The notes under the pieces are model-generated. The model had not been told where the DNA came from. It was given only the letters and a program-made list of their open reading frames with translations, and did not search any database. A stretch of DNA of 11,317 nucleotides, taken from the NCBI GenBank assembly GCA_035493895.1, contig DATJHM010000001.1, forward strand, positions 1 to 11,317. Direction: 5' to 3'. Below are positions 1 through 6,554 of this stretch, piece after piece; within the stretch, counting starts at the first letter, position 1, and every line of letters starts with the position of its first letter. Both the position numbers and the translations under genes were made by a program. This DNA is from DATJHM01 sp035493895. Its GTDB lineage: Bacteria > Chloroflexota > Ktedonobacteria > Ktedonobacterales > Ktedonobacteraceae.

Positions 1-129
1 TTCACCGGCCATTACCCGCGCGGTCTCTTCACCTTCGTCGAGGGTGTCATGCGCTGGCAGAATCGCGTCACCGGCTACGCGTTTCTTCTCATCACCGATC
101 GCTACCCACCATTCCAATTGGAAGCCTGA
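1..129 (+). CDS. C-terminal end of a DUF4389-like membrane protein (5' end outside window)
   Basis: Frame 1 is open from the first base to a TGA at 127-129, giving 42 residues. The visible end contains the run GYAFLLITDRYPPF preceded by PRGLFTFVEGVMRW. The patterns PRxLFxFVxGVxRW and a closing TDRYPPF are characteristic of DUF4389 proteins, which are short integral membrane proteins of unknown function that often carry two copies of this motif. Only the last motif copy is in view, so length and topology cannot be judged. The gene has no visible partner downstream: after its stop the sequence goes directly into palindromic repeats. Codon use is ordinary and high in GC at third positions, like the other real genes here. 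The family call rests on motif memory, not a search. Confidence 0.6.
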   Translation, partial: FTGHYPRGLFTFVEGVMRWQNRVTGYAFLLITDRYPPFQLEA

Positions 130-132
130 TCC

Positions 133-216
133 ATAGAAGAGACGCGGCTTGTCTGCACCCAAAGACATGTGTAGCGGCGGGGGGGTATCTCCGCCCAACT
201 CAGGGGCAGACAAGCC
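133..216. repeat. Palindromic intergenic repeat (copy A of the GACAAGCCGCG family)
   Basis: GGCTTGTCTGC at 146-156 is a perfect inverted repeat of GCAGACAAGCC at 206-216. Inside the loop, GGCGG (176-180) can pair with CCGCC (191-195). Read on the minus strand, 133-153 gives GACAAGCCGCGTCTCT followed by TCTATGG. It matches the family seen at 843-863, 7024-7044, 7300-7332 and 7369-7389. The repeat begins 3 bp after the stop codon of the upstream gene, so it could also shape the 3' end of that transcript. Confidence 0.6.
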
Positions 217-302
217 CATTGACTCCAACACATTGCCGGAAAAGAGAAGGAGATCGACGCAAATTGCGGCGCGTGATGGGGGCAATGTGTTGGAGTCAAT
301 GG
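216..302. repeat. Perfect 22-bp inverted repeat with 43-bp loop
   Basis: The left arm at 216-237 starts CCATTGACTCCAACACATT. The right arm at 281-302 starts GGCAATGTGTTGGAGTC and is its exact reverse complement. A third, shorter copy of the core AATGTGTTGGAGT lies at 824-836. The left arm shares its first base with the palindrome at 133-216, so the two structures are fused. No transposase, target duplication or T-run was seen. It could be the remains of an insertion element or a structured intergenic repeat. Confidence 0.65.
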
Positions 303-403
303 CACAAAGCGCCGTTCCTCCCGGCAACGTTTCCAGAGGAGGAAGCGATGCCGGTATGTGTGTTCCAGGCACATTGGCAATGCGTGATAAAAATTGTAAA
401 AGT

Positions 404-607
404 GCTACACATCCTACACAAAGGTGGAGGTGATCGGGATCTTGATCCTACACTGACCCCTGCATCAGGCTACAGAGTAGTGTGAGGCAGGACGTGTGGA
501 TCTTTTTGGTGACGCGCTACAAAAAAGCTACATATGCTACACATGCTACACACGCTACACTGACGCGGTACAAAGTTTTTGACAAAAAAGCTACACATGC
601 TACACAG
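404..607. repeat. 9-bp tandem repeat cluster, unit GCTACACAT
   Basis: Units of the form GCTACAYNN run in perfect 9-bp tandem at 527-562 (four units). Two more units lie at 590-607 and two at 404-421 (the second being CCTACACAA). Isolated CTACA units occur at 447, 469 and 516. The segments GACGCGCTACAAA (511-523) and GACGCGGTACAAA (563-575) suggest that a larger block was duplicated. Nine bases equal three codons: one plus-strand frame reads repeated Ala-Thr-His and one minus-strand frame reads repeated Cys-Ser-Met. A coding relic is therefore possible, but no intact gene is present. Confidence 0.7.
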
Positions 608-819
608 CCTGCACACCTGCCGATTGCAGCGAGATCTTCCGCTGACACGCTCCCCTACACCAGCACTGCACGTGTCCCCATGCCGATGTTGCGCTGTCCC
701 TCTTTCAGGCGACATCGTGGTGGTGAGTGCCAGGAGGAAGGGAGTGTTTGTTCCTCCTAATAGATATATTCGGCGGATGGTGAGATTTCTGAAGAGCTTC
801 TGCGAGATTCGTTTTTCCG

Positions 820-871
820 CATGAATGTGTTGGAGTTCATGAGACAAGTCGCACCTCTATAAGAGATACGA
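820..871 (+). repeat. Composite repeat (AATGTGTTGGAGT core plus GACAAG family copy B)
   Basis: Positions 824-840 repeat the core of the inverted repeat at 216-302, and 843-863 (GACAAGTCGCACCTCTATAAG) is a GACAAG-family copy. The two motifs also sit side by side at 206-237 (with the GACAAG part inverted), and more loosely at 281-312. This suggests they belong to one dispersed element. The copy ends at the stop codon of the truncated permease gene (872-874). Confidence 0.5.
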
Positions 872-1297
872 TTAGCCTTTGAGGCCCGTCAGGCTGATCC
901 CTCGCACGATATGGCGTTGGAAAATCAAGAACAGCACAATCGGCGGAATACAGGCCAACCCCAGGCCCGCAACAATCAGATTGAGCGGTTGCTGAGACTC
1001 CAGGCCACCGAAGTGATAGATCGCGACCATTAACGGTTCCGCCTGATCATCCGAAAGCACCAGCAGCGGCCAGAGGAAATCCTTCCAGGAAGCAACCACG
1101 ACAAATATCGTGACCACGGCCAGGGCGGATCGCGACAGCGGCAAAACGACACGCCTGAAGAGCTGGAACGCACTGGCTCCATCGATGCGGGCGGCATCCA
1201 GCAGTTCATTGGGGATCGTATCGAAGAAACTTTTCAGCAGGATAATATTAAAAGCATGCGCAGCTTCCGGCCCAGCGTCGAACCAGCGCTTCCTTGC
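872..1297 (-). pseudogene. 3' half of a MalG-type sugar ABC transporter permease (5' end deleted)
   Basis: This frame is open on the minus strand from an in-frame stop at 1298-1300 down to TAA at 872-874. Homology starts near 1270 with AHAFNIILLKSFFDTIP. It continues through the classic EAA loop (ELLDAARIDGASAF, then the conserved RRVVLPLSRSAL), two hydrophobic segments, and the family's usual ending QRHIVRGISLTGLKG. The EAA loop is where such permeases contact the ATPase. A complete MalG-like permease has about 270-300 residues and six membrane segments. Here only about the last 130 residues remain, with no start codon in a sensible place. The upstream part has been replaced by the start of another permease gene in a different frame, so it is almost certainly a pseudogene. 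Confidence 0.85.
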
Positions 1298-1397
1298 TCA
1301 ACTTACGCTTCACCGTTTCCTGTTGTTTGAGAGGTTCTGCATCTGCCGCTCGCTCGGGTGGTGTAAGCGACTTCTCGCTTTTCTCGATGTAGTCCAT
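1248..1397 (-). pseudogene. 5' stub of a sugar ABC transporter permease gene (MalF-like?)
   Basis: On the minus strand an ATG at 1397-1395 follows GGGAGAAATAGGC, a good ribosome binding site. It opens a 49-codon frame beginning MDYIEKSEKSLTPPERAADA and passing through KRKLSKEALVRRWAGS. A charged cytoplasmic tail like this is normal for the first tens of residues of MalF/MalG permeases, just before membrane helix 1. Instead of a helix, the frame runs out of frame into the malG-like remnant and stops at 1250-1248. The stub lies 66 bp after the solute-binding protein gene, the usual place of a malF-type gene, so the deletion probably removed most of malF and the first half of malG (about 1.2 kb by family norms). 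If the stub is malG's own start, the deletion is only a few hundred bases. Confidence 0.7.
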
Positions 1398-1463
1398 GCC
1401 TATTTCTCCCAATACTTGTTATTTTACGGTTCCTTTCCCTGCTAGCATGGTGTACAGGCAATA

Positions 1464-1823
1464 CTAATGACTGGTCTTATCTAAGACTGTGGCCTGGAAT
1501 TGTTGCACGGCCTTGTCAAGTAGCGACTTTGGATTGGCGTTGCGATCGGTGAGCACGGCCTGCACGACCGCATCAAGGCCCGCGTACATCTTCTGCGTCT
1601 CAACAGGAGGTTCTGCCCGCAACGTCAGCGTAGATTTCGTCAGAGGAAGATAATTTTGCAAAGGTACATTGGCATTTTTTGTTGCCAGGTCAGTCAGTTG
1701 TTGTTGGAAGTCTCCTTTAAAGATCAGGTTCGTCGGCAACCCCACCGGTTGATTGCTCTTTCTCTGCGCATCGTATTTCTCCTGGAGAATATCGAGGGCG
1801 AAACGGCTAACCAGATCGTTCAT
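1464..1823 (-). pseudogene. 3' fragment of an extracellular sugar-binding protein gene (ABC family 1)
   Basis: This minus-strand frame covers about 119 residues and ends at a stop at 1464-1466. Its features are typical of the last quarter of carbohydrate ABC solute-binding proteins: FALDILQEKYDAQRKSNQ, the segment PVGLPTNLIFKGDF, then PPVETQKMYAGLDAVVQAVL, and finally a helix ending VQQFQATVLDK. Whole proteins of this family have about 400-450 residues and start with a lipoprotein signal, which is missing here. The ATG at 1823-1821 is preceded by GGAGGT, but this is probably a coincidence of the junction, because the family homology is cut in mid-domain. The 5' end was lost at the breakpoint shared with the epimerase fragment on the other strand. 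It is followed by the permease stub, in the normal operon order. Confidence 0.8.
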
Positions 1824-2063
1824 CTGACCTCCAATGACACCACGTCAGAGCTTCCTACCGACGAGCTGGTAGAGCGCTGGTTCCCCACTGTCCCCCTGCG
1901 ATCGAGCATAGAAACGCGCGAGCCGCGCTGGTCCTTGATCGCCGGGTCACGTGCCGCCGAACTCCTCGGCTACCGGCCCTCTTATCGCTGGTCGAAGACA
2001 CTGAACATAGCCACTGTTGACGATCAACAACTTCTCCCCTCCTCGAAAGGAGTGCCGCAATGA
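1812..2063 (+). pseudogene. 3' fragment of an NAD-dependent epimerase/dehydratase gene
   Basis: The frame ends at TGA 2061-2063. It carries the C-terminal signature of extended-SDR sugar epimerases/dehydratases: SNDTTSELPTDELVERWFPTVPLR, here read as SNDTTSELPT then DELVERWFP, and later SRAAELLGYRPSYRW. In this family the C-terminal region closes the sugar-nucleotide site, while the Rossmann NAD-binding half (GxxGxxG, YxxxK) comes first. That half, some 200-250 residues, is absent: upstream the same frame is merely antisense to the sugar-binding protein remnant. The gene is therefore 5'-truncated and not functional as an enzyme. Its stop overlaps the start of the glycoside hydrolase gene by ATGA, so the two were co-transcribed before the rearrangement. 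The exact left edge is uncertain by about 15 bp. Confidence 0.75.
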
Positions 2064-2953
2064 CGACTGCGTCTCCCGTTTCGCCCTACCTCTGGGGAAC
2101 CAATCTCGTGACGATGGATGAGCTCGACTTCTTCCTGACCAACACAACCACGATCGAGCACATCCCCAACATGCATATCGGTATGATCCGTTTCCCCAAT
2201 CGTCACAATCCCAGACTCTACACTGCCGCCGCGCACCGCATCCGCCAGCTTGGCGTGCTTCCTCTCGCCATCCTTCCCTACAACAATCTGGAAGCCGACC
2301 TGATGATGGTTGACATACTCAATACGCTTTTCGGCTCCGCTCTCATTTACTACGAATTCGGCAATGAGCGGGATGGTACCTGGTTCGGCCCTTACCAGAG
2401 TCCCGCTGATTATGCAGCGGCCTGGAATCGCAGTATCCCCTTGCTCAAAACGCGCGCGCGCAATGCTCGCTTTGTGGGTCCGGTTAACTATCACGCCGAT
2501 CCTGCCTACATTGCCGCCTTTTTACAGCAGGTCTCGGTGCTACCAGACGCCGTGAGCTGGCACGAATACACCTGCCCCAGTGATGCATCCAGCGAATTGT
2601 GTATCGAGCGTATCGATCGTTGGAGCACGCATATCGCTGAAACGCGTCAGGCCATGCGCGACACCATCAGACAAGAGTTGCCCGTCATCATCAGTGAATG
2701 GAACTGGAATCCGCTGAACACGCCCGACCCCAGAATGCAGGACTACGATTTCATCTATCGCTGGACGCGCCGCGCCTTTGCCGTGCTCGTGGAAAATCAG
2801 GTGTTCGCCTCCTGCCAGTATTGTCTCACCAACTACGCAGGTCTCGCCATGCTCGACGATCGTACTCACACCCTGACCGGGCAAGCCGCCGCCTTCCGAG
2901 ACAGCTTCGCGTTGTATTGTCGTCCCCCTCTCTCAAATCAAGAACAAAGATGA
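2060..2953 (+). CDS. Glycoside hydrolase-like protein, clan A-type TIM barrel, cytoplasmic
   Basis: The 297-residue protein starts at ATG 2060, preceded by AAAGGAG seven bases upstream, and overlaps the epimerase stop (ATGA). Residues 10-16 (YLWGTNL) look like the first barrel strand. FGNERDG (100-106) fits the clan A acid/base motif with Glu103 after Asn. WHEY (167-170) fits strand 6, and IISEWNW (210-216) supplies Glu213 as probable nucleophile on strand 7. The two-glutamate layout suggests a retaining glycosidase; family and substrate cannot be told from the sequence alone. There is no signal peptide or membrane segment, so it should act inside the cell on imported sugar. Next to it lie a sugar transporter remnant, a sugar epimerase remnant and a LacI regulator, consistent with one former carbohydrate locus. 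Its original upstream promoter seems to be lost. Confidence 0.72.
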   Translation: MTTASPVSPYLWGTNLVTMDELDFFLTNTTTIEHIPNMHIGMIRFPNRHNPRLYTAAAHRIRQLGVLPLAILPYNNLEADLMMVDILNTLFGSALIYYEFGNERDGTWFGPYQSPADYAAAWNRSIPLLKTRARNARFVGPVNYHADPAYIAAFLQQVSVLPDAVSWHEYTCPSDASSELCIERIDRWSTHIAETRQAMRDTIRQELPVIISEWNWNPLNTPDPRMQDYDFIYRWTRRAFAVLVENQVFASCQYCLTNYAGLAMLDDRTHTLTGQAAAFRDSFALYCRPPLSNQEQR

Positions 2954-3201
2954 GCCGTTCATGCTGAGCGAAATTCGCTAAAAGATCTTTTCTGTCCTTG
3001 TTTTACACGGTTTACTTTCTGAAAATAGAATAAATTTTTCAGAAAAATACTCCCTGTAAAATAGAGCATCGCGAAGAATCGTGGTGTGCCGTAGCCAATC
3101 TTTCGGGTATAGTATACAAGCATCCTTTGTACCCACCATCTCTGTAGTAGAGTGACCTTGCGTACTATTGACGAGCCATGATATATCATCATCATGTGTG
3201 C

Positions 3202-3237
3202 GTAAACCTGTGCAAACCTCTGTAAATTTTTGAAAAA
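3202..3237 (+). promoter_or_regulatory. Helically phased A-tracts / repeated half-sites upstream of the lacI-type promoter
   Basis: GTAAA, GCAAA and GTAAA start at 3202, 3212 and 3222, exactly 10 bp apart, and a further A-run starts at 3233. This lies just upstream of the -35 box at 3242. Such spacing favours intrinsic DNA bending or an UP-like element, and equally could be a row of half-sites on one face of the helix, since the same GTAAA/TTTAC word forms the palindrome at 3296-3320. Confidence 0.45.
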
Positions 3238-3241
3238 GGTA

Positions 3242-3271
3242 TTGACAAGGACAGGATAGCTTTGATATAAC
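3242..3271 (+). promoter_or_regulatory. Sigma-70-type promoter for the LacI-family regulator
   Basis: TTGACA at 3242-3247 is a perfect -35 box. A -10 candidate lies at 3265-3270 (ATATAA, spacer 17) or 3266-3271 (TATAAC, spacer 18). Transcription would begin near 3278, about 65 bp before the ATG at 3346. The operator-like palindrome lies just downstream of the start point, the position expected for repression. Confidence 0.6.
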
Positions 3272-3295
3272 TAGGACCAGACAAATACGCCCCTA

Positions 3296-3320
3296 TTGTA
3301 AATTCGCAAATTGTTTACAA
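3296..3320 (+). promoter_or_regulatory. Operator-like inverted repeat in the regulator's leader
   Basis: TTGTAAA at 3296-3302 and TTTACAA at 3314-3320 form a perfect 7-bp inverted repeat with an 11-bp spacer. It lies between the promoter and the start codon of the LacI-type gene, so autoregulation is plausible. The wide spacer is unlike the compact, CG-centred sites usual for LacI proteins, so the site may bind another factor or be two half-sites. Confidence 0.45.
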
Positions 3321-3345
3321 GCAGGCGAAGTAGTGAGTAGTACTG

Positions 3346-4404
3346 ATGAAGAAGAAAAGGGCCGAAACTGACGGCACGCACACGATCTGGGATATTGCCG
3401 AGTATTCAGGCGTTTCCATCGCCACCGTTTCTCGCGTACTCAACGGCAAGCCACATATCTCCGAAGCGACGCGGCAAAAAGTTCAGGAGGCCATTGCAGC
3501 GCTGGGTTACACTGGCAAGAATACGGGTTCGCTTCTCGAAAAAGAGCCCCCGCGCCTGATCGGTATCACCTCCGCTTCTATGCACAGCGGAGAATACGCT
3601 GAGATTCTCGCGGGTATCACCGAGGCGCTCCATGCGCATAATGCTCGTCCGGTAATCTGCCCGATCCCTCATCGTCATAATGTGGGTATGTCGTTGCTTG
3701 ATCGTGTGATGTCCGATACGACCGAAGGTGCATTACTCCTCGGGACAACCGACGATGATAACGAACTCATCGAGGCCTATCACAGCGGTTTTCCCCTGGT
3801 TGTGATCCATCCCGGGCGCGTGGTCAATGCGCAGTTGCCAGTCGTAGCCGCCTCACGCTGGAGCGCGGCGAGAGTTGCGACCGAACATCTGCTCTCTCTC
3901 GGGCACCAGCGTATCAGCTTGCTGGCCGCGCGTTTCAGCCAGTACTCGAGCCAGTTCAACTACGACAATACCGATAGTATTGCGGGCTATCAGGCGGCAC
4001 TCCTGGCGGCGGGATTGCCCACGCTGAGCGAGCTGATCTGTGAATCCGAACGTAATACGCCGGAGGGAGGTTGTCAGGCTGCCCTGCGCATTCTTTCGCT
4101 GCCCGAGCCACCCACGGCGATCCTTGCCTTGAGCGATCCGCTAGCCATTGGCGCACTCCAGGCAGCACGCGCGAAAAGTCTGGAGGTACCCGGCCATCTC
4201 TCAGTCATCGGCTTTGACGATCTGGAAGCGTCACGCATGACCTTGCCTGAACTCACGGCCATTCACCAGCCATTTCCAGAAATGGGGCGTGTAGGCGTCG
4301 ATATGCTTTTCCGCCTGCTCAACGGACAGACGCTCGATGTCTCGCGCGTGGAACTCTCCTCCCAACTGGTGGTCAGGGACTCAACAGCAATGTCACGGAA
4401 ATAA
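3346..4404 (+). CDS. LacI-family transcriptional regulator
   Basis: The 352-residue length is normal for the family. The N-terminal helix-turn-helix spans about residues 12-34 (TIWDIAEYSGVSIATVSRVL), with the family words VSxATVSRVLN and then SEATRQKVQEAIAALGY. The hinge (about 56-67) departs from the usual PNxxARSL pattern, reading TGKNTGSLLEKE. The periplasmic-binding-protein-like effector domain follows, with IGITSASM (72-79), LLSLGHQRISLL (182-193) and VIGFDDLEASR (287-297). The domain suggests that a sugar-type ligand controls DNA binding. The ATG at 3346 was chosen because it puts the helix-turn-helix at the standard distance; the ribosome binding site is weak. Its own leader has a promoter and an operator-like palindrome. 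It lies 392 bp after the glycoside hydrolase gene and probably once governed that sugar locus. Confidence 0.93.
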   Translation: MKKKRAETDGTHTIWDIAEYSGVSIATVSRVLNGKPHISEATRQKVQEAIAALGYTGKNTGSLLEKEPPRLIGITSASMHSGEYAEILAGITEALHAHNARPVICPIPHRHNVGMSLLDRVMSDTTEGALLLGTTDDDNELIEAYHSGFPLVVIHPGRVVNAQLPVVAASRWSAARVATEHLLSLGHQRISLLAARFSQYSSQFNYDNTDSIAGYQAALLAAGLPTLSELICESERNTPEGGCQAALRILSLPEPPTAILALSDPLAIGALQAARAKSLEVPGHLSVIGFDDLEASRMTLPELTAIHQPFPEMGRVGVDMLFRLLNGQTLDVSRVELSSQLVVRDSTAMSRK

Positions 4405-4480
4405 GGAGAATTTCCCATCATTTCTGTCGTGGTCTGCCAAACGTCATGGCGTCTCTTTCACCGCGCGCACCCAGATCAGG

Positions 4481-4613
4481 AGGGACGCTATGGAGCTTGA
4501 GCGCAAGAGCGTCGCCGTTCCCCACCGGCCATCTCACCCTTACACGTGCTCGAGAAGCGCGTGCGGGGGCGAGATGGCCGGTGGGGGCGGACGCCATTCG
4601 ACATGGCGTCCCT
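4481..4613. repeat. Nested palindromic element, 133 bp, MITE-like
   Basis: The ends AGGGACGCTATG (4481-4492) and CATGGCGTCCCT (4602-4613) are inverted repeats with one mismatch. Nested inside are a perfect 16-bp inverted repeat (4520-4535, CCCCACCGGCCATCTC, with 4571-4586), an imperfect CACGTGCT/AGCGCGTG pair in its loop, GACGCT/AGCGTC (4484-4489 and 4508-4513), and a perfect 8-bp hairpin GACGCCAT/ATGGCGTC (4590-4597 and 4603-4610). No clear target duplication and no reading frame of substance were seen. The rest of the 4405-4737 gap, between the convergent regulator and SDR genes, shows nothing recognisable. Confidence 0.65.
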
Positions 4614-4737
4614 ACTGGGCACGATGGTGGTCAATAAGGATGGGAGAATCGCCTTATTTGCGTGACCTTGGACGCAACAGCGCTCGCGATACTACATTGC
4701 AAGAGGAGCATCCCGTCTAGCACAAACCCTGTATCAT

Positions 4738-5526
4738 TTAGCCAATGCCATCGGCAATCTCGCTTCCGGTGGGATCTGCCGCGCTCCATTCGGTGGCGAC
4801 CAGACGACGACCGGTAATTCCCTGTGATGCGTCTGAGGCAAGAAAGATGGCCGGGGCCTGCATAATCTCGGGCTGGATCAAACCGGATCGCATCTCCTCG
4901 GAGGTGCCAGAGGGGATCATGCCGGTATTGGTTGCGCCACCGGGGAGCAGGATGTTGACGCGAATACGAGAAGACGCGAGATCCTGCGCCCAGATGGCAG
5001 AGGCAGACTCGAGGGCAGCCTTGGATGGTCCATACGGCGAAAAACCGCGCCGCTTCATCGTGCTATAGTTCATGCTGATATTGATGATGCTTCCTCCACG
5101 CTGTTTTGCCAGCAGGGAAGAAACGACCGCGCGCGCCATGTAGAATGGCCCGTTGACGTTGGTATCAATAATCATACTCCAGGTCGAGGGCTCCACTTCC
5201 CAGAAGCGCGTCGGTTCCGCCATAAAAGATGAGCTTACGTACTTCATCCCTCGTCCCGCATTATTCACGAGGATGTCGATCTGTCCGAAGCGTTGGATGG
5301 TCTGTGCCACCACCTGCTCACATGCCTGCGGATCGGTCACATCGACGAGAAGCGGCAGCACGCGTTCAGACCAGCTCTGCTGCGCCAGAGAAGCGAGCTC
5401 AGCCTGTTCGCGTGCGGCCGTGACGGTCACGGATGCCCCTTCCTGTAGATATGCCTCGGCAATGGCGCGCCCTAATCCGCGTCCGGCCCCAGTTACGATT
5501 GCCACTTTGCCGTCCAGTTTACCCAT
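4738..5526 (-). CDS. Short-chain dehydrogenase/reductase (classical SDR)
   Basis: The 262-residue protein has every classical SDR landmark: the cofactor motif TGAGRGLG (12-19), NNAG (88-91), Ser151 in INIS, and the catalytic pair Tyr165/Lys169 in YGPSK, followed by VNILLPGGATNTGM. It should reduce a carbonyl or oxidise an alcohol with NAD(P)H in the cytosol; the substrate cannot be read from sequence. An extra stretch between NNAG and the helix (about 92-116, with SSSFMAEPTRFWEVEPSTW) is slightly longer than in minimal SDRs and may shape the substrate pocket. The ATG at 5526-5524 is preceded by AAGGAGAG five bases away, a strong ribosome binding site. It lies 26 bp downstream of the quinone-oxidoreductase-like gene on the same strand, so they are probably co-transcribed. 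Confidence 0.93.
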   Translation of the reverse strand: MGKLDGKVAIVTGAGRGLGRAIAEAYLQEGASVTVTAAREQAELASLAQQSWSERVLPLLVDVTDPQACEQVVAQTIQRFGQIDILVNNAGRGMKYVSSSFMAEPTRFWEVEPSTWSMIIDTNVNGPFYMARAVVSSLLAKQRGGSIINISMNYSTMKRRGFSPYGPSKAALESASAIWAQDLASSRIRVNILLPGGATNTGMIPSGTSEEMRSGLIQPEIMQAPAIFLASDASQGITGRRLVATEWSAADPTGSEIADGIG

Positions 5527-5552
5527 TCTTACTCTCCTTGCCTTTTTCGGTA

Positions 5553-6527
5553 CTAATCAATGACGACCACAACTTTTCCGCTGGCATGACTGGCCTCCAT
5601 GTAGCGGTGAGCGTTCACAATCTCGTCAAAGTGGAAGACTTTATCCAGCCCGGAGTCATAGCGACCTGCGGCAACATCGTCGGCAATCTTTTGCAGGATG
5701 GGGGCGCTTTCTCTGGTATTTGTTGCCCCGCTGCCATAGCTGGTTAATTTGACAGTGGGGGGAATGGTTCCCATGGGGGAGAAGTGATTGATTTCCCATA
5801 CATTGTCCAGCGCACCAGTGACGCAGACCGTGCCTTTGTGCGCCATCGTTTGGAATGAGTCTGGCAAAACGGTGAGGCCGACCAGCTCCAGGAGCGCATT
5901 GACGCCATCTGGCACGAGACGTTTCACCTCGTCGGCGATCTTGCCCGTATCGATGATGACGTGATCCGCACCCTGTTCGCGCAATGTTGCCGCCTTCTGC
6001 TGATTGCGTGTCGTGGCAAGCACGGTCATGCCCAGACTTTTGCCCAGCGCGATCGCCGCCATACCAACGGACGAGGTTCCCCCGCGCACCAGCAATGTTT
6101 GCCCGCTTCTGGCATCCATTGCATCCAACGAACCGGCGGCCGTTAAAAAGGTCTCGGGGAGTGCTGCAAAAGTTTCCCAGGAGAGCTCTGTTGTGATAGG
6201 AAAGACATGATCAGCGGGCAGCAATGCATATTCCTCGTAGCCGCCGTTAAATTCGCGTCCCATGCCGCCCATCACCGAGGCGACCTTCTGACCCGGCTGT
6301 AACGAACTGCCCGGCGCGGCCTCCACGGTTCCCACACATTCAATGCCGATCACGCGCGGAAATTTCACGCTGGGCGATCCTCCACTCCTGGTGATCAGTT
6401 CCGCATGGTTGAGCCCGAAGGCCCTGACCCGCACGAGAACCCAGCCCTCACGTGGCTCTGGTCGGGGAATATCTTGTATGCGCAAGACCTCGGGGCCGCC
6501 TGCCTGTTCCACAACAATGGCTTTCAT
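5553..6527 (-). CDS. Zinc-free MDR-superfamily oxidoreductase (NADPH:quinone reductase-like)
   Basis: The 324-residue protein starts MKAIVVEQAGGPEVL, typical of quinone oxidoreductase-like medium-chain dehydrogenases. The GroES-like domain comes first (GLNHAEL at 38-44, where the zinc enzymes carry a cysteine ligand, and GIECVGTV at 61-68). The Rossmann domain follows with LLVRGGTSSVGMAAI (145-159) as nucleotide loop. The catalytic and structural zinc cysteines are absent, so a zinc-independent reductase of quinones or enones using NADPH is likely, in the cytosol. The start ATG at 6527-6525 follows GAGAGGATAACAAAAG, an adequate ribosome binding site. It is the first gene of a two-gene operon with the SDR, suggesting that the two act on related carbonyl substrates, though this is only inferred from position. 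Confidence 0.92.
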   Translation of the reverse strand: MKAIVVEQAGGPEVLRIQDIPRPEPREGWVLVRVRAFGLNHAELITRSGGSPSVKFPRVIGIECVGTVEAAPGSSLQPGQKVASVMGGMGREFNGGYEEYALLPADHVFPITTELSWETFAALPETFLTAAGSLDAMDARSGQTLLVRGGTSSVGMAAIALGKSLGMTVLATTRNQQKAATLREQGADHVIIDTGKIADEVKRLVPDGVNALLELVGLTVLPDSFQTMAHKGTVCVTGALDNVWEINHFSPMGTIPPTVKLTSYGSGATNTRESAPILQKIADDVAAGRYDSGLDKVFHFDEIVNAHRYMEASHASGKVVVVID

Positions 6528-6554
6528 CTTTTGTTATCCTCTCTCTATCAAGAG

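Noticed and set aside
133..302. CRISPR-like array
   Set aside because: The repeats here are inverted, not evenly spaced direct repeats, and no cas gene is in the window.
470..847. Cysteine-rich 125-aa minus-strand frame over the 9-bp repeats
   Set aside because: Its Cys-Ser-Met repeats are just the translation of the tandem unit, there is no convincing ribosome binding site, and the rest is low-complexity without family features.
1110..1445. 111-aa plus-strand frame
   Set aside because: It is antisense to the permease remnants, whose minus-strand reading has clear family motifs.
2024..2494. 156-aa minus-strand frame opposite the glycoside hydrolase
   Set aside because: A shadow frame; the plus-strand protein has catalytic motifs, a ribosome binding site and an operon-type overlap.
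2967..2991. Possible terminator after the glycoside hydrolase gene (AGCGAAATTCGCT then AAAAGATCTTTT)
   Set aside because: The first palindrome has a one-base centre, so only a 4-bp stem is feasible, and the following palindrome is AT-rich; too weak for a terminator call.
4337..4720. 127-aa plus-strand frame after the LacI gene
   Set aside because: It overlaps the end of the regulator and runs through the nested palindromes; its composition follows the repeats and matches no family.
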